A stretch of 64,000 bases of DNA from Paraburkholderia sp. CNPSo 3274 (GTDB taxonomy: Bacteria > Pseudomonadota > Gammaproteobacteria > Burkholderiales > Burkholderiaceae). Where the stretch lies: assembly GCF_024206475.1 (NCBI RefSeq), contig NZ_JAMBPR010000007.1, positions 1-64,000 on the forward strand, written 5' to 3'. How positions within the stretch are numbered: position 1 is the stretch's first letter; the number at the start of each line of letters is the position of its first letter. The translations under genes and the position numbers were made by a program. This document shows, piece after piece, positions 44,576 through 57,954 of this stretch. Under the pieces are notes generated by a model. That model saw only the letters and a list, made by a program, of their open reading frames with translations, was not told where the DNA came from and ran no database searches.

Positions 44576-45558
44576 CGCGCACCCTCCGATTTTTCAAGGC
44601 GCAGCAGCATGAGCTTCGAGATCGACAGCACGATGAACGTGATCACGAAGAGGATCAGGCCGAGTTCCATCAGCGCGGCGGTGTGCAGGCCCGGGCTCGC
44701 TTCCGCGAACTCGTTGGCGAGCGCCGAGGTGATGCTGTTGCCCGGCGAAAAGAGCGACACGTTGTCGAGCAGGTTCGTATTGCCGATCACGAACGTGACG
44801 GCCATCGTCTCGCCGAGCGCGCGGCCGAGACCCAGCATCACGCCGCCGATCACGCCGGTCTTGGTGAACGGCAGCACGATCTTCCACATCACTTCCCAGG
44901 TCGTGCAGCCAATGCCGTAGGCCGACTCCTTGAGCAGCACGGGCGTGACTTCGAACACGTCGCGCATGACCGAGGCGATGTACGGAATGATCATGATCGC
45001 GAGAATCACGCCAGCGCACAGAATGCCGATGCCGATAGGCGCGCCCTGGAATAGTGCGCCGACGATCGGCATGCCGCCCAGCAGCGAGCCGAGCGGCTTT
45101 TCGAACCATTGCGCGAAGATCGGCGCGAACACGAGCAGACCCCACATACCGTAGACGATCGACGGGATCGCGGCGAGCAGTTCGATGGCGATGCCGAGCG
45201 GACGGCGCAGCCACGCGGGAGAAAGCTCGGTGAGGAAGAGCGCGATGCCGAAGCTCACAGGCACGGCGATGACGAGCGCGATGATCGAGGTGGCGATCGT
45301 GCCGTAGATGGGCACGAGCGCGCCGAACTGCTCACTGGGTGGATCCCAGTCGGCAGTCCAGAGGAATGCGAAACCGAATTTCTGGATCGTCGGCAACGAG
45401 GCGATGAACAGCGACACGATGATGCCGCCGAGCAGCAACAGCGTGACGATGGCGGCGAAGCGCGCGAGGCCGCCAAAAATGATGTCCCCTGCCGGGCTGG
45501 GCGCTTTTTGCTGCGCGGCGTTGCCGGGCGGGTTCGACACGAGCGGGACGTCGGACAT
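44572..45558 (-). CDS. pstC: Phosphate ABC transporter permease PstC
   Basis: Second permease of PstSCAB, 328 residues with about six helices after a 35-residue cytoplasmic N-terminus. The EAA loop reads [26 protein letters not shown] 45558 follows AGGTC; a GTG or ATG further upstream would lengthen it by 13 residues. It follows pstS after a 206-base gap holding two strong hairpins. Confidence 0.95.
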   Translation of the reverse strand: MSDVPLVSNPPGNAAQQKAPSPAGDIIFGGLARFAAIVTLLLLGGIIVSLFIASLPTIQKFGFAFLWTADWDPPSEQFGALVPIYGTIATSIIALVIAVPVSFGIALFLTELSPAWLRRPLGIAIELLAAIPSIVYGMWGLLVFAPIFAQWFEKPLGSLLGGMPIVGALFQGAPIGIGILCAGVILAIMIIPYIASVMRDVFEVTPVLLKESAYGIGCTTWEVMWKIVLPFTKTGVIGGVMLGLGRALGETMAVTFVIGNTNLLDNVSLFSPGNSITSALANEFAEASPGLHTAALMELGLILFVITFIVLSISKLMLLRLEKSEGAR

Positions 45559-45626
45559 GGTGACCTGGGTTCCAGTTGCCGCGAGCGCGGGGCTCACGAC
45601 GTTGATGCAGCCATGGGACTGCAGAT

Positions 45627-45670
45627 CGCCCGCCTTCCGGCCGTTAATACTGACAGCCGGAAGGCGGGCG
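45627..45670 (-). other. Strong hairpin in the pstS-pstC intergenic region
   Basis: A perfect 15-bp stem (45627-45641 with 45656-45670, arms CGCCCGCCTTCCGGC and its complement) with a 14-base loop. It lacks a T tract on the minus strand, so it should stabilise the 3' end of pstS mRNA or dampen read-through into pstCAB rather than fully terminate. Confidence 0.75.
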
Positions 45671-45713
45671 GCACATCATGGACAGCGCGGATTCAGGCAA
45701 GCCACAAGCGAAC

Positions 45714-45744
45714 AGGCCGCGCGCGTCACGCGGCGGCCTTTTTT
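45714..45744. terminator. Second stem-loop downstream of pstS
   Basis: AGGCCGC and GCGGCCT arms with inner GC pairs, 20 bases after the pstS stop. The T6 tract is on the plus strand, which has no gene feeding it; for the pstS transcript it is a hairpin without a U run. Confidence 0.55.
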
Positions 45745-45764
45745 ACGCTTGCCTGACGCCTTGC

Positions 45765-46796
45765 TTACTCAGCGATTGCTTTGCCGCTCGCGTCCTTGAC
45801 CTTCTCCTTCCACTGCGACTTGATTTCGCTCACGACCGACTGCGGCAGCGAGATGTAGTCGAGGCTATCAGCAGCCGGCGTGCCATTCTTGAATGCCCAG
45901 TCGAAGAACTTGAGCGTTTCCTTGCCCTGGTCCGGCTTGTCCTGTGCCGTGTGCAGCAGCACGAAGGTCGCGCCGACAACCGGCCATGCGTCCTTGCCCG
46001 GCTCGTTCGTGAGGATCTGGTAGAACGACTTCTTCCAGTCCGCGCCAGCGGCCGCTGCCTTGAACGTTTCGGTGTCCGGCTGAACAACAGCGCCCGACTC
46101 GTTCTTCATGGCAGTGTAGACCATGTGGTTTTGCTTGGCGTATGCCCACTCGACGTAGCCGATCGCGCCCGGCAGACGCTGCACGAAGGCTGCGACGCCG
46201 TCGTTGCCCTTGCCGCCCGTGCCTGTCGGCCAGCTCACGGTCGTGCCTTCGCCGACCTTGCTCTTCCACTCGGGGTTGACCTTCGAGAGGTAGTTCGTCC
46301 AGATGAAGCTGGTGCCCGAGCCGTCGGCGCGACGGACCACGGCGATGTCGAGATCAGGCAGCTTGACCTTCGGGTTCAGCGCGGCGATGGCCGGATCGTT
46401 CCACTTCTTGATCTTGCCGAGGTAGATGTCGCCGAGCACCGGGCCCGACAGGGTAATCTCGCCCGGCTTCACGCCCGGCACGTTGATCGCCGGCACGACG
46501 CCACCGACCACCGTCGGGAACTGGAACAGGCCGTCCTTGGCCAGCTGGTCATCCTTCAGCGGAGCGTCCGAGCCCGCGAAATCGACGGTCTTGGCCTGAA
46601 TCTGCTTGATGCCGCCCGACGAGCCAATGCCCTGGTAATTCACCTTGCCGCCGCCCGACTTTTGATAGGCATCCGCCCATTTCGTGTAGATCGGTGCTGC
46701 GAAGGTGCTACCCGCGCCGGTGATGTCAGCAGCCTGCGCTGCAATCGCGAAGAGCGCGCCAGCAACGCCAGCGAGCGCGGTTTGCATCAATTTCAT
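45765..46796 (-). CDS. pstS: Phosphate-binding periplasmic protein PstS
   Basis: High-affinity periplasmic phosphate receptor of PstSCAB and first gene of the pst operon. A signal peptide ([20 protein letters not shown], cut at AQA-ADI) precedes the binding domain. Phosphate-binding features are [30 protein letters not shown] and [15 protein letters not shown]. 343 residues. ATG 46796 follows TGGAGG; the frame extends 11 residues upstream without support. Tandem PhoB repeats lie 55-95 bases upstream. Confidence 0.97.
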   Translation of the reverse strand: MKLMQTALAGVAGALFAIAAQAADITGAGSTFAAPIYTKWADAYQKSGGGKVNYQGIGSSGGIKQIQAKTVDFAGSDAPLKDDQLAKDGLFQFPTVVGGVVPAINVPGVKPGEITLSGPVLGDIYLGKIKKWNDPAIAALNPKVKLPDLDIAVVRRADGSGTSFIWTNYLSKVNPEWKSKVGEGTTVSWPTGTGGKGNDGVAAFVQRLPGAIGYVEWAYAKQNHMVYTAMKNESGAVVQPDTETFKAAAAGADWKKSFYQILTNEPGKDAWPVVGATFVLLHTAQDKPDQGKETLKFFDWAFKNGTPAADSLDYISLPQSVVSEIKSQWKEKVKDASGKAIAE

Positions 46797-47226
46797 GAGA
46801 CCTCCAGTGTGTGAGCGGATGAACGACACCGCGAAGCTTAGGGGGTCTCTGTGACAGTACCGTGACGATTCATGAAGCGAACGTGACAGTTCGATTACTG
46901 GCTGAAAGGCGCGTGGATATGCGTATCGGGCGGTTTGCCAGGCGCGGTTGCGGCATGGCCCGCAAGGGCTGCAGCGGCTGAAAAGGCCGCCAGGTGGGCG
47001 TTCGGAGACCGCCCAGGGGTCCGATGAAAAAATTCGAGGAATCCCTCGAAAGTGGTTTGCAAACCGTTATGCGATTGTTTTAAACGTTTGCCTGCTTTCG
47101 CCGTGACGCCGAAAAAATCGCAAAAAAAGGATGCACCCAAAAAGATGAGCACGCCGGCGGATTGCAACGTCGTGCTCATCGGTTCGGCGCTGGCGTGACT
47201 CAGTCGCGTAACTTAATAGCCGGCGA
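46797..47226. other. Intergenic region glmM-pstS
   Basis: 430 bases. The part nearest pstS holds its promoter and PhoB repeats. From about 46895 to 47179 a 94-codon frame exists on the minus strand, but it has no ribosome binding site or recognisable features and I do not call it. Confidence 0.5.
46851..46890 (-). promoter_or_regulatory. Tandem PhoB boxes of the pst operon
   Basis: On the minus strand TCAC/TCAT elements recur at 11, 10 and 11 base steps (ACTGTCACG, GCTTCATGA, TCGTCACGG, ACTGTCAC). That makes four half-sites, or two PhoB boxes, as at the E. coli pstS promoter. Confidence 0.85.
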
Positions 47227-48579
47227 TCACGCGATCGAACGCTTGACCACGCTGGCGATCGCCTCGGCGTAGTGCACGGTGTCGCGCTCCTCGCGCGCCT
47301 CGACCATCACGCGCAGCACCGGCTCCGTGCCCGAAGCGCGGATCAGCACACGGCCCCGGCCCTTCAATTCCGCCTCGGCGGAAGCGATCGACTGCTGGAT
47401 CGCGGCGTTGCCCTTCCAGTCGGCGCCGTGCGCGATGCGCACGTTGATGAGCTTCTGCGGAAACAGTTTCACGCCGTCGAGCAGTTGCGCGATCGTCTTG
47501 CCGCTGCGCTTCATCGCCGCGAGCACGAGCAGCGCCGAGACGATGCCGTCGCCGGTCGTGTGACGGTCGAGCGAAAGAATGTGGCCCGAGCCTTCGGCGC
47601 CGAGCTGCCAGCCGCGCTCGCGCAGTTGCTCCAGCACGTAGCGATCGCCCACGTTTGCGCGCACCAGCTGTACCCCGAGGCCTTCGAGCGCCTGCTCCAC
47701 CGCGAGATTGGTCATGAGCGTGCCCACCGCGCCTTCGACCTTGCCGTCGGTCGCGATGCGGTCCTTTACGAGCACGTAGAGCAACTCGTCGCCGTTATAG
47801 AGGCGGCCATGTGCATCGACCACCTGGAGGCGGTCGGCGTCGCCGTCGAGCGCGATACCGAGATCCGCGTGATTCGCGCGCACGGCGCGCACGAGCGCGT
47901 CAGGCGCGGTCGCGCCCACGCCATCGTTGATGTTGAAACCGTTCGGCGACACACCGATCGGAATCACGTCCGCGCCCAGCTCGTGGAACACGTGCGGCGC
48001 GATGTCATACCCCGCACCGTTGGCGCAGTCGATCACGAGCTTCAGGCCGCGCAGATTGAACGCCTGCGGGAACGTGCTCTTGCAGAACTCGATGTAGCGC
48101 CCGCCCGCGTCGTGCAGGCGGCGTGCGCGGCCAAGCTGCTCGGACGGCGCGCAGGCAAGCGGCTGCTCGAGCTGCTCTTCGATTTGCGTCTCCACCTCAT
48201 CGGGGAGCTTGTTGCCGTCGGCGGAGAAGAACTTGATGCCGTTGTCGTAGTACGGATTGTGCGACGCGCTGATCACGACGCCCGCGGCGAGCCGCAGCGC
48301 GCGCGTGAGATAGGCGATGCCGGGCGTCGTCATCGGACCGGCCAGCATCACGTCGATGCCCGCAGCCGAAAGCCCCGCTTCCAGGGAGGCTTCGAGCATA
48401 TAGCCTGAAATACGCGTGTCCTTGCCGATCAGCACGGACGGGCGCGGCCCGGATGCCGCCGCCGAGCCCGCGAGCACCTTGCCCGCGGCGTAGCCTAGCC
48501 GAAGCACGAAATCGGGCGTGATCGGCGCCTCGCCGACCTTGCCACGCACTCCATCAGTTCCGAAATAACGACGTCCCAT
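47227..48579 (-). CDS. glmM: Phosphoglucosamine mutase
   Basis: Converts glucosamine-6-phosphate to glucosamine-1-phosphate for peptidoglycan and lipopolysaccharide precursors. The 450-residue protein begins [15 protein letters not shown]. The phosphorylated serine is Ser106 in [16 protein letters not shown]. The metal loop is in [13 protein letters not shown] and the sugar-binding motif is [12 protein letters not shown] 48579 follows GAGGGG; the open frame continues upstream into folP without conservation. Confidence 0.97.
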   Translation of the reverse strand: MGRRYFGTDGVRGKVGEAPITPDFVLRLGYAAGKVLAGSAAASGPRPSVLIGKDTRISGYMLEASLEAGLSAAGIDVMLAGPMTTPGIAYLTRALRLAAGVVISASHNPYYDNGIKFFSADGNKLPDEVETQIEEQLEQPLACAPSEQLGRARRLHDAGGRYIEFCKSTFPQAFNLRGLKLVIDCANGAGYDIAPHVFHELGADVIPIGVSPNGFNINDGVGATAPDALVRAVRANHADLGIALDGDADRLQVVDAHGRLYNGDELLYVLVKDRIATDGKVEGAVGTLMTNLAVEQALEGLGVQLVRANVGDRYVLEQLRERGWQLGAEGSGHILSLDRHTTGDGIVSALLVLAAMKRSGKTIAQLLDGVKLFPQKLINVRIAHGADWKGNAAIQQSIASAEAELKGRGRVLIRASGTEPVLRVMVEAREERDTVHYAEAIASVVKRSIA

Positions 48580-48679
48580 CTTTCTACCCCTCGGTTTGGT
48601 GCTGCTTTGTCCTGTATTGTGGCCGCCCGGATCCGCTCCGGCGCACTTCGTGGCCGTCAGCGTTCTTCCAGGCAATGGC

Positions 48680-49594
48680 TCAGCCTTGTGTGTCCAACGT
48701 ACCGACGGACATCGCGTCGCGCATCGCCGCCCAGATCTTGAGCGCGTCCACGGTGGGCGCAACGTCGTGCACGCGAATGATCGCCGCGCCGCGCTGTGCC
48801 GCGCACACGGCGGCCCCCACGCTCGCCGCGACGCGTTCGGGCGCGGGCCGGTTCACGAGCGCGCCGAGCATCGACTTGCGCGACATGCCGGCAAGGATCG
48901 GATACGGCGCGACGCCTGCCGCAACCTCGGGCGCCGTCTCGGGCAGGTGCGCGAGCAGCGCGTAATTGTGCTCGACCACCGACTTGCCAAAGCCGAAGCC
49001 CGGGTCCACGCTGATGCGCGCCTTCGCCACGCCCGCCGCTTCGAGTTCGGCACAACGCCGGGCGAGAAACTCGCGCACCTCGCGCACGACGTCCACGTAG
49101 TCGGGCTCGCCCAGCTGCATCGTCTGAGGCTCGCCGAGCATGTGCATCACGCACAGCCCGCAGTCGCTGCCGCGCACGGCCTCAATCGCGCCGGGCATCC
49201 GGAAACCCCAGATGTCGTTGATCATGTCGGCGCCTGCCGCGAGCGCCGCGCGCATGACTTCGGGCTTGTACGTGTCGATCGACAGCGGCAGGTTCGCGCC
49301 CTTGAGCTTTTCCACGAGCGGAATCACGCGTTCGAGTTCCTCGTCGAGCGGCACGGGCGGCGCGCCCGGCCGCGTCGACTCACCGCCAATGTCGATGATA
49401 TCGACGCCGTCGAGCATCATCTGTTCGGCGCGGCGCAGGGCGTCGCCGAAAGCGATATAGCGACCGCCGTCGGAAAACGAGTCGGGCGTTGCGTTGAGGA
49501 TGCCCATGACGAGCGGACGCTCGAAAGTCAGCGTGAAGCGGCCGCAGGCGAGCGGTTCAGGTGGGAGACTACCTTGCGAGGAGATGTTGGGCAC
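48680..49594 (-). CDS. folP: Dihydropteroate synthase
   Basis: Joins p-aminobenzoate to the pterin pyrophosphate in folate synthesis; the target of sulfonamides. The core motifs are [61 protein letters not shown] and [10 protein letters not shown]. Start GTG 49594 (PNISSQGS) is preferred because ATG 49654 lies at the T tract of the upstream stem-loop. Around 304 residues. It sits between ftsH and glmM, the same order as in E. coli. Confidence 0.95.
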   Translation of the reverse strand: MPNISSQGSLPPEPLACGRFTLTFERPLVMGILNATPDSFSDGGRYIAFGDALRRAEQMMLDGVDIIDIGGESTRPGAPPVPLDEELERVIPLVEKLKGANLPLSIDTYKPEVMRAALAAGADMINDIWGFRMPGAIEAVRGSDCGLCVMHMLGEPQTMQLGEPDYVDVVREVREFLARRCAELEAAGVAKARISVDPGFGFGKSVVEHNYALLAHLPETAPEVAAGVAPYPILAGMSRKSMLGALVNRPAPERVAASVGAAVCAAQRGAAIIRVHDVAPTVDALKIWAAMRDAMSVGTLDTQG

Positions 49595-49652
49595 GTCAAG
49601 AAACGTCAGATGTGTAACGAGATGCGGCGGCACAGCGGCACGCCAGAAATGC

Positions 49653-49685
49653 AAAACGGGCCGATGTGAACATCACACCGGCCCG
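49653..49685 (-). terminator. Stem-loop between ftsH and folP
   Basis: CGGGCCGATGTGA and TCACACCGGCCCG arms (one mismatch) around ACA. On the minus strand it is followed by TTTT, so it is a terminator or attenuator between ftsH and folP. Confidence 0.75.
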
Positions 49686-49704
49686 CAACTTTACTCGATC
49701 AGGA

Positions 49705-51591
49705 TCACGCCGGTGCGGTGGCGCTACCGGGCTTGACCTCGGTGCCGGTGCTGCCACCCGACGACGCATCGCCCGGCGACGGCGTGCTCTTCGGCGAGCG
49801 CGGCGGACGGCCGGCCATGATGTCGTTGATCTGGTCGGCGTCGATCGTTTCCCACTCCATGAGTGCCGCGGTCATGGCTTCGACCTTGTCGCGGTTCTCG
49901 TCGAGCAGGCGCTTCGCGAGGTTGTACTGCTCGTCGAGCACGCGGCGGATTTCCGCGTCGACCTTCTGCTGCGTCGCTTCCGAAATCGCGCGCGTGAAGC
50001 CCTTGCCGAACGGGGAGGCTTCGTTGTCGTCGTCGGCGTAGACCATCGGTCCGAGCGCGTCGGTCATGCCAAAGCGTGTCACCATGGCGCGGGCCGTTTG
50101 CGTCGCCTTGTTGAAGTCGTCCGAGGCGCCCGTGCTGATCAGGTTCATGAACAGCTCTTCCGCCACACGGCCGCCGAACAGAATGGCCAGACGATCCAGC
50201 AGATAGTCCTTCGAGTACGTTTCGTTGTCGTGCTCGGGCAACTGCCACGTCACGCCGAGCGCGCGACCGCGCGGGATGATCGTGACCTTGTGCACCGGGT
50301 CCGCCTTCGGCAGCAGCTTCGCGACAACCGCGTGACCCGACTCGTGGTACGCCGTGGCGCGCTTCGCTTCTTCGCGGATGACAGCCGACTTGCGCTCCGG
50401 ACCCATGAAGATCTTGTCCTTTGCGTCTTCGAAGTCCTGCATCTCGACGATACGCTTGCCGCGGCGCGCCGCAAACAGCGCCGCTTCGTTCACGAGGTTC
50501 GCCAGGTCAGCACCCGAGAAGCCCGGCGTGCCGCGCGCGATGACCGCTGCATCCACGTCGTTGGCGATCGGCACCTTGCGCAGGTGGACCTTCATGATCT
50601 GCTCGCGGCCGCGAATGTCCGGCAGGCCCACATACACCTGGCGGTCGAAACGGCCCGGACGCAGCAGCGCCTTGTCGAGCACGTCCGAACGGTTGGTTGC
50701 CGCGATCACGATAACGCCCGAGTTCGCCTCGAAGCCGTCCATCTCGACCAGCATCTGGTTCAGCGTCTGCTCGCGCTCGTCGTTGCCGCCGCCCATGCCG
50801 GCGCCACGATGGCGACCGACCGCGTCGATTTCGTCGATGAACACGATACACGGCGCATGCTTCTTGGCCTGCTCGAACATGTCGCGCACGCGGGCCGCGC
50901 CCACGCCGACGAACATTTCGACGAAGTCCGAACCCGAGATGCTGAAGAACGGCACCTTCGCTTCGCCGGCAATGGCGCGCGCAAGCAGCGTCTTACCCGT
51001 ACCCGGAGGGCCAACGAGCAGCACGCCGCGCGGAATGCGTCCACCCAGCTTCTGGAATTTTTGCGGATCGCGCAGGAAGTCGACGAGTTCCGACACTTCT
51101 TCCTTGGCTTCGTCGCAGCCCGCGACGTCGGAGAAGTTGACCGCGTTGTTGTTCTCGTCGATCAAGCGGGCGCGCGATTTACCAAAGGAGAACGCCCCGC
51201 CTTTGCCGCCCCCCTGCATCTGTCTCATCATGTAGAACCAGAACACGATGATGAGGATGGTTGGCCCGAGGTAATACAGCGCGGAAACCAGCGCATTCGG
51301 CTCTTCATCAGCCTTGCCGCTCACCTGTACGCCATATTTCATCAGGTCGCCGACCATCCAGATGTCACCCGGGGAGACGATCTGGTATTTCTGGCCATCA
51401 GCCGGAGTGACCGTGAGGTTCCGCCCCTGCACCACGACAGTCTTGACCTTGCCGTTCTTCGCGTCGTCCATGAACTGCGAATAGGAAACGCCTTCCTGGA
51501 CACGGGGCTTGTCGAACTGCTTGAACACCGTAAACAGCACCAGTGCGATTACCAGCCACACTGCTGCCTTCGAAAACATGTTGTTGTTCAA
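49705..51591 (-). CDS. ftsH: ATP-dependent zinc metalloprotease FtsH
   Basis: Membrane-anchored AAA+ protease that degrades misfolded membrane proteins and regulators such as LpxC and sigma-32 in other bacteria. Two membrane helices (about residues 6-25 and 105-125) flank a small periplasmic domain. Walker A is [13 protein letters not shown], the pore loop is in [11 protein letters not shown], and the arginine finger region is [11 protein letters not shown]. The zinc site is [12 protein letters not shown]. 628 residues, ending in a Gly/Ser/Pro-rich tail. Confidence 0.98.
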   Translation of the reverse strand: MNNNMFSKAAVWLVIALVLFTVFKQFDKPRVQEGVSYSQFMDDAKNGKVKTVVVQGRNLTVTPADGQKYQIVSPGDIWMVGDLMKYGVQVSGKADEEPNALVSALYYLGPTILIIVFWFYMMRQMQGGGKGGAFSFGKSRARLIDENNNAVNFSDVAGCDEAKEEVSELVDFLRDPQKFQKLGGRIPRGVLLVGPPGTGKTLLARAIAGEAKVPFFSISGSDFVEMFVGVGAARVRDMFEQAKKHAPCIVFIDEIDAVGRHRGAGMGGGNDEREQTLNQMLVEMDGFEANSGVIVIAATNRSDVLDKALLRPGRFDRQVYVGLPDIRGREQIMKVHLRKVPIANDVDAAVIARGTPGFSGADLANLVNEAALFAARRGKRIVEMQDFEDAKDKIFMGPERKSAVIREEAKRATAYHESGHAVVAKLLPKADPVHKVTIIPRGRALGVTWQLPEHDNETYSKDYLLDRLAILFGGRVAEELFMNLISTGASDDFNKATQTARAMVTRFGMTDALGPMVYADDDNEASPFGKGFTRAISEATQQKVDAEIRRVLDEQYNLAKRLLDENRDKVEAMTAALMEWETIDADQINDIMAGRPPRSPKSTPSPGDASSGGSTGTEVKPGSATAPA

Positions 51592-51783
51592 AGCACCACT
51601 CCTTCACTCATAGATGGGCGCCTACATTTGCCTTGCGACACCACCAAAGCATTCTAATCCAGTACACGGACCCCTGCCATAACGTTTCGCTACCGCAGGA
51701 ATAGCCCGAGCGCCTTGTCCTGACCGCCTCTCGGGGCCATTTTGCGACCAGATTGCGCCTTTTGCACGGCAATCATGCCCCGT

Positions 51784-52446
51784 TTAACGGGGACGCTTCA
51801 GATGTTTACCCAATATAAACGTTTCGGACGATTTATCGCGCGAAGCCTTCGGCTTGCGCGCCGCCACGACCTTGAATTGCTGCTTGAACTTCTCGACGAT
51901 CTGACTGTAACCGCTGCCGTGGAAGCATTTGACTAAAAGGGCTCCATCGGGTTTCAGATGATTCTGCGAAAACTCGAGCGCCAGATCGCACACGTGCTCG
52001 ATGCGCGCCGCGTCGGCCGACGCGACCCCCGAGAGATTGGGCGCCATGTCCGAAATTACAAGATCGACCGGGCGCCCACCCATCAATTCTTCCAGTTGCG
52101 CGAGCACGGCGTCCTCGCGGAAGTCGCCCTGCAGGAACTGCACGTCGGAGATGGGTTCCATGGGCAGGAGATCGAGCGCGATGATCGTGCCGTCGATTCC
52201 ACCCTGCCGCTGGTCGTCGCGCTTCGTGCTCTGCGCGAGTTTGTTGCGAGCGTACTGGCTCCAGCTGCCGGGCGCGGCGCCGAGGTCCACGATCAGCATG
52301 CCGGAGTGGATCAACTTGTCCTGCTCGTCGATTTCCTTGAGCTTGTAGGCGGCGCGAGCGCGATAGCCCTCCCGCTGCGCCATTTTCACGTACGGGTCGT
52401 TGATATGGTCGTGCAGCCACGACTGGTTGAAGCGATTTTTTGCCAT
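51784..52446 (-). CDS. rlmE: 23S rRNA (uridine2552-2'-O)-methyltransferase
   Basis: RlmE/FtsJ methylates U2552 in the ribosomal A loop. The 220-residue protein opens with [34 protein letters not shown], including the catalytic Lys. The SAM motif is [14 protein letters not shown], the catalytic Asp is in [11 protein letters not shown], and the last Lys is in [11 protein letters not shown]. It is 192 bases upstream of ftsH, the conserved rlmE-ftsH pair. Divergent from yhbY. Confidence 0.97.
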   Translation of the reverse strand: MAKNRFNQSWLHDHINDPYVKMAQREGYRARAAYKLKEIDEQDKLIHSGMLIVDLGAAPGSWSQYARNKLAQSTKRDDQRQGGIDGTIIALDLLPMEPISDVQFLQGDFREDAVLAQLEELMGGRPVDLVISDMAPNLSGVASADAARIEHVCDLALEFSQNHLKPDGALLVKCFHGSGYSQIVEKFKQQFKVVAARKPKASRDKSSETFILGKHLKRPR

Positions 52447-52719
52447 TAAAGATGAACTCTTGCTGCGTGATTCCGCGCTTTTAGCGGATAATACGCGTTT
52501 TATTCGTGCGGCCGTCGCGGCCCGCTTGGCCGGATGTTCGTTTCTCCGCCGGCGTTTTTTGCCCGCGCCCTGCCGCTCCCCACGGTTTTCCGTTGTTCCG
52601 ACGCGCTTTGCCCGCTGGCGGCCCGCTATTCGCGGACCGCATTCACGTCTGCCCAGGTTGTCAATTCATGCCTGTCGACCCGCGCGGCGCCGTCATTTTA
52701 GTCGAGTCTGCCACATCCC

Positions 52720-53265
52720 ATGCCCGCCCTCACTCTTTCCGCCGAACAGCGCTCCGAGCTGCGCTCCCAGGCTCACGCGCTCAAACCGGTGGTGCTCATC
52801 GGCGCCGAGGGACTGACCGACGCCGTGCTCAAGGAAATCAAGGTTCACCTTTCCGCGCACCAGCTCATCAAGGTGCGCGTGTTCGGCGACGAGCGCGAAG
52901 AGCGCCTCGCGATCTACGAAGAGATCTGCGACCGCCTGAATGCCGCCCCGATCCAGCACATCGGCAAGCTGCTCGTCATCTACAAGCCCGAGGAAGCCAA
53001 GGCGAAGGGCACCACCGCGCGCGCCGGCGCCCGCGGCACCGTGTCGCGCCCGTCCGCCGACGTACCGAGCGCGCGTGAAGCGGGCAAGCGTGGCGCCGCT
53101 CCGCGCACCGTCAAGGTCGTCAAGGCCAGCGACAACCCCATGCGCAAGCCGAAGGCCCAAAAGGTGACGGTCAAGGGCAACGAGCGTGTCACGCAAGGCG
53201 GCAACATCAAGCGTGCCAAGAAGCGCCAAACCAGCTCCAAGCGGGCCCACCAGGGTTCGAAGTAA
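52720..53265 (+). CDS. yhbY: YhbY-family RNA-binding protein (CRM domain)
   Basis: Ribosome-assembly RNA-binding protein. Residues 1-95 form the CRM domain, with LRSQAHALKPVVLIGAEGLTDAVL and the GxxG loop region followed by IQHIGKLLVIYKPE. The remaining 85 residues are a low-complexity, strongly basic tail rich in Lys, Arg and Ala, absent from the roughly 97-residue E. coli protein. It is divergent from rlmE, the conserved rlmE/yhbY pairing, and is ended by a terminator. Confidence 0.93.
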   Translation: MPALTLSAEQRSELRSQAHALKPVVLIGAEGLTDAVLKEIKVHLSAHQLIKVRVFGDEREERLAIYEEICDRLNAAPIQHIGKLLVIYKPEEAKAKGTTARAGARGTVSRPSADVPSAREAGKRGAAPRTVKVVKASDNPMRKPKAQKVTVKGNERVTQGGNIKRAKKRQTSSKRAHQGSK

Positions 53266-53267
53266 AA

Positions 53268-53298
53268 AAGCGCGGCCATCGAGCCGCGCTTTTTTTTC
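53268..53298 (+). terminator. Terminator after yhbY
   Basis: AGCGCGGC and GCCGCGCT arms around CATCGA, then eight or nine T residues; the A tract in front makes it usable for the convergent DUF4149 gene too. Confidence 0.9.
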
Positions 53299-53322
53299 AC
53301 CTGACTCGGCTTCAGGTCGCTA

Positions 53323-53859
53323 TCAGCGCGGAGCGGCTTCCACGCGCTGCGGCAGCGTGCCGCGCGCCGAAGGCAGCAGCCAGACGAGCCACGCGCCCAG
53401 CAGGCTCTGCACGAGATAGAACAGGCTCGACACGCCGTGCAGCAAGCCGAAGCGGCTCGCATACGGCGAACTGGCCACATCCATGCCCGCGCTCATTGCT
53501 TGAACGCGCAGCGCATTCATGAACGGCTGCAGCGCGAAATAGCCGATCAGCACACACAGCAGCATGGCGGCCAGAATCCAGCGCAGCCGCCGATAGCCCA
53601 ACGCGCCGCGGCGCGCGAGTACGCTCGAGAGCCCGAGCATCAGCACGCCGCACACCACGCCGATCATGCCTTCGAGGCGAAAGAGCTGCGCGGCGAGTTC
53701 GCCGGCCACCACCCTTTCGAGCGATGCGAACAAGACGGGCGCGACCGCATAGCCGATGGTCAGCTGGCTGCCGACCCACAGCATGGCCAGCAGCCCGAAA
53801 AGCCGGTGCGGAACGAGCGAAACGGGAGTGGCGGAACCCACGTGGCTTGCAGTACTCAC
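53323..53859 (-). CDS. DUF4149 domain membrane protein
   Basis: A 178-residue inner-membrane protein with about four helices, similar to DUF4149 proteins; function unknown. Recognisable segments are LFGLLAMLWVGSQLTIGYAVAPVLFASL and a C-terminal GLLHGVSSLFYLVQSLLGAWLVW. It starts 12 bases after the greA stop and is likely co-transcribed with it. Confidence 0.85.
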   Translation of the reverse strand: MSTASHVGSATPVSLVPHRLFGLLAMLWVGSQLTIGYAVAPVLFASLERVVAGELAAQLFRLEGMIGVVCGVLMLGLSSVLARRGALGYRRLRWILAAMLLCVLIGYFALQPFMNALRVQAMSAGMDVASSPYASRFGLLHGVSSLFYLVQSLLGAWLVWLLPSARGTLPQRVEAAPR

Positions 53860-53871
53860 CTCGATGCGCCC

Positions 53872-54348
53872 TCAGACGTAGCGAACCTCGATGACCTCGT
53901 ACTCGCGCACGCCGCTGGGGGCCTGCACTTGGGCGACATCGCCTTCGGACTTGCCGATCAGCGCGCGTGCGATGGGCGAGCTCACCGAGATCAGGCCGTG
54001 CTCGAGGTCGGCTTCGTCGTCGCCGACGATCTGGTAGGTCACCGTCTTCCCCGAATCGAGGTCTTCGAGATCCACGGTCGAGCCGAACACCACGCGGCCA
54101 TCCGCTTCGAGCGTGGCCGGGTCGATGATCTGCGCGGCCGCCAGCTTCGACTCGATCTCGGCGATGCGGCCTTCGATGAAGCCCTGCTTTTCCTTTGCGG
54201 CGTCGTATTCCGCGTTTTCCGACAGATCGCCCTGCGCACGCGCTTCCGCGATCGAATTGATGACCGCCGGACGCTCGACGGATTTCAGGCGTTGCAACTC
54301 TCCGCGGAGTTGGTCTGCACCGCGCTTGGTCAAGGGAATCGTGCTCAT
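53872..54348 (-). CDS. greA: Transcription elongation factor GreA
   Basis: Binds the RNA polymerase secondary channel and stimulates cleavage of backtracked transcripts. The 158-residue product has the N-terminal coiled coil with the acidic tip ([28 protein letters not shown], Asp and Glu of DLSENAEY) and a C-terminal FKBP-like domain ([21 protein letters not shown]). ATG 54348 fixes the usual [14 protein letters not shown] start. A stem-loop with a T8 tract lies 70 bases upstream in the leader. Confidence 0.97.
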   Translation of the reverse strand: MSTIPLTKRGADQLRGELQRLKSVERPAVINSIAEARAQGDLSENAEYDAAKEKQGFIEGRIAEIESKLAAAQIIDPATLEADGRVVFGSTVDLEDLDSGKTVTYQIVGDDEADLEHGLISVSSPIARALIGKSEGDVAQVQAPSGVREYEVIEVRYV

Positions 54349-54419
54349 AAACAACTCGTACGGCCCACAAGGGCCTAAAGAAGACCGCGCCACACACGCT
54401 TGTCGCGCACGTTGCGGCC

Positions 54420-54513
54420 ATAAAAAAAATTCCGCGGTTAAGTGCATCCCGCGAGGGCGGCCGCGCGGTCTGGCGCAGCCTGAAAACCCTGTTGGGACGC
54501 CGCTTAACCGCGG
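54420..54513 (-). other. Long closing stem and T tract between carB and greA
   Basis: Perfect 11-base arms CCGCGGTTAAG (54432-54442) and CTTAACCGCGG (54503-54513) enclose 60 GC-rich bases with nested pairing. On the minus strand the structure runs into TTTTTTTT (54422-54429), 72 bases before the greA ATG. It can end carAB transcription or prematurely end a greA leader RNA. Confidence 0.7.
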
Positions 54514-54567
54514 CACATTCAGCTTTTTTAGCCTGCCTCGTCGAGCGTTAGACAGACAATTGAAGCC

Positions 54568-57822
<3,255 letters not shown>

Positions 57823-57954
57823 AACGCTCTCGCTAAATATTCCTGTGTCTTTTACGCCTGGCGGCTGACTGCTTGCCGCCCGGGTGCGCGCGTGGGCCGT
57901 TCTTCAAACCGGCTCGCTGCGCACCCTGCTCCGCTCTTTCGCTTGATGCGGCGC

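Noticed and set aside
42804-44597. Possible fusion of pstB with a longer upstream protein
   Set aside because: The frame is open through pstA, but the upstream part is out-of-frame pstA sequence; pstB has its own ATG and ribosome binding site at 43664.
46895-47179. 94-codon frame on the minus strand between glmM and pstS
   Set aside because: No ribosome binding site and no family features; the first residues look hydrophobic by chance. Too weak to list as a gene.
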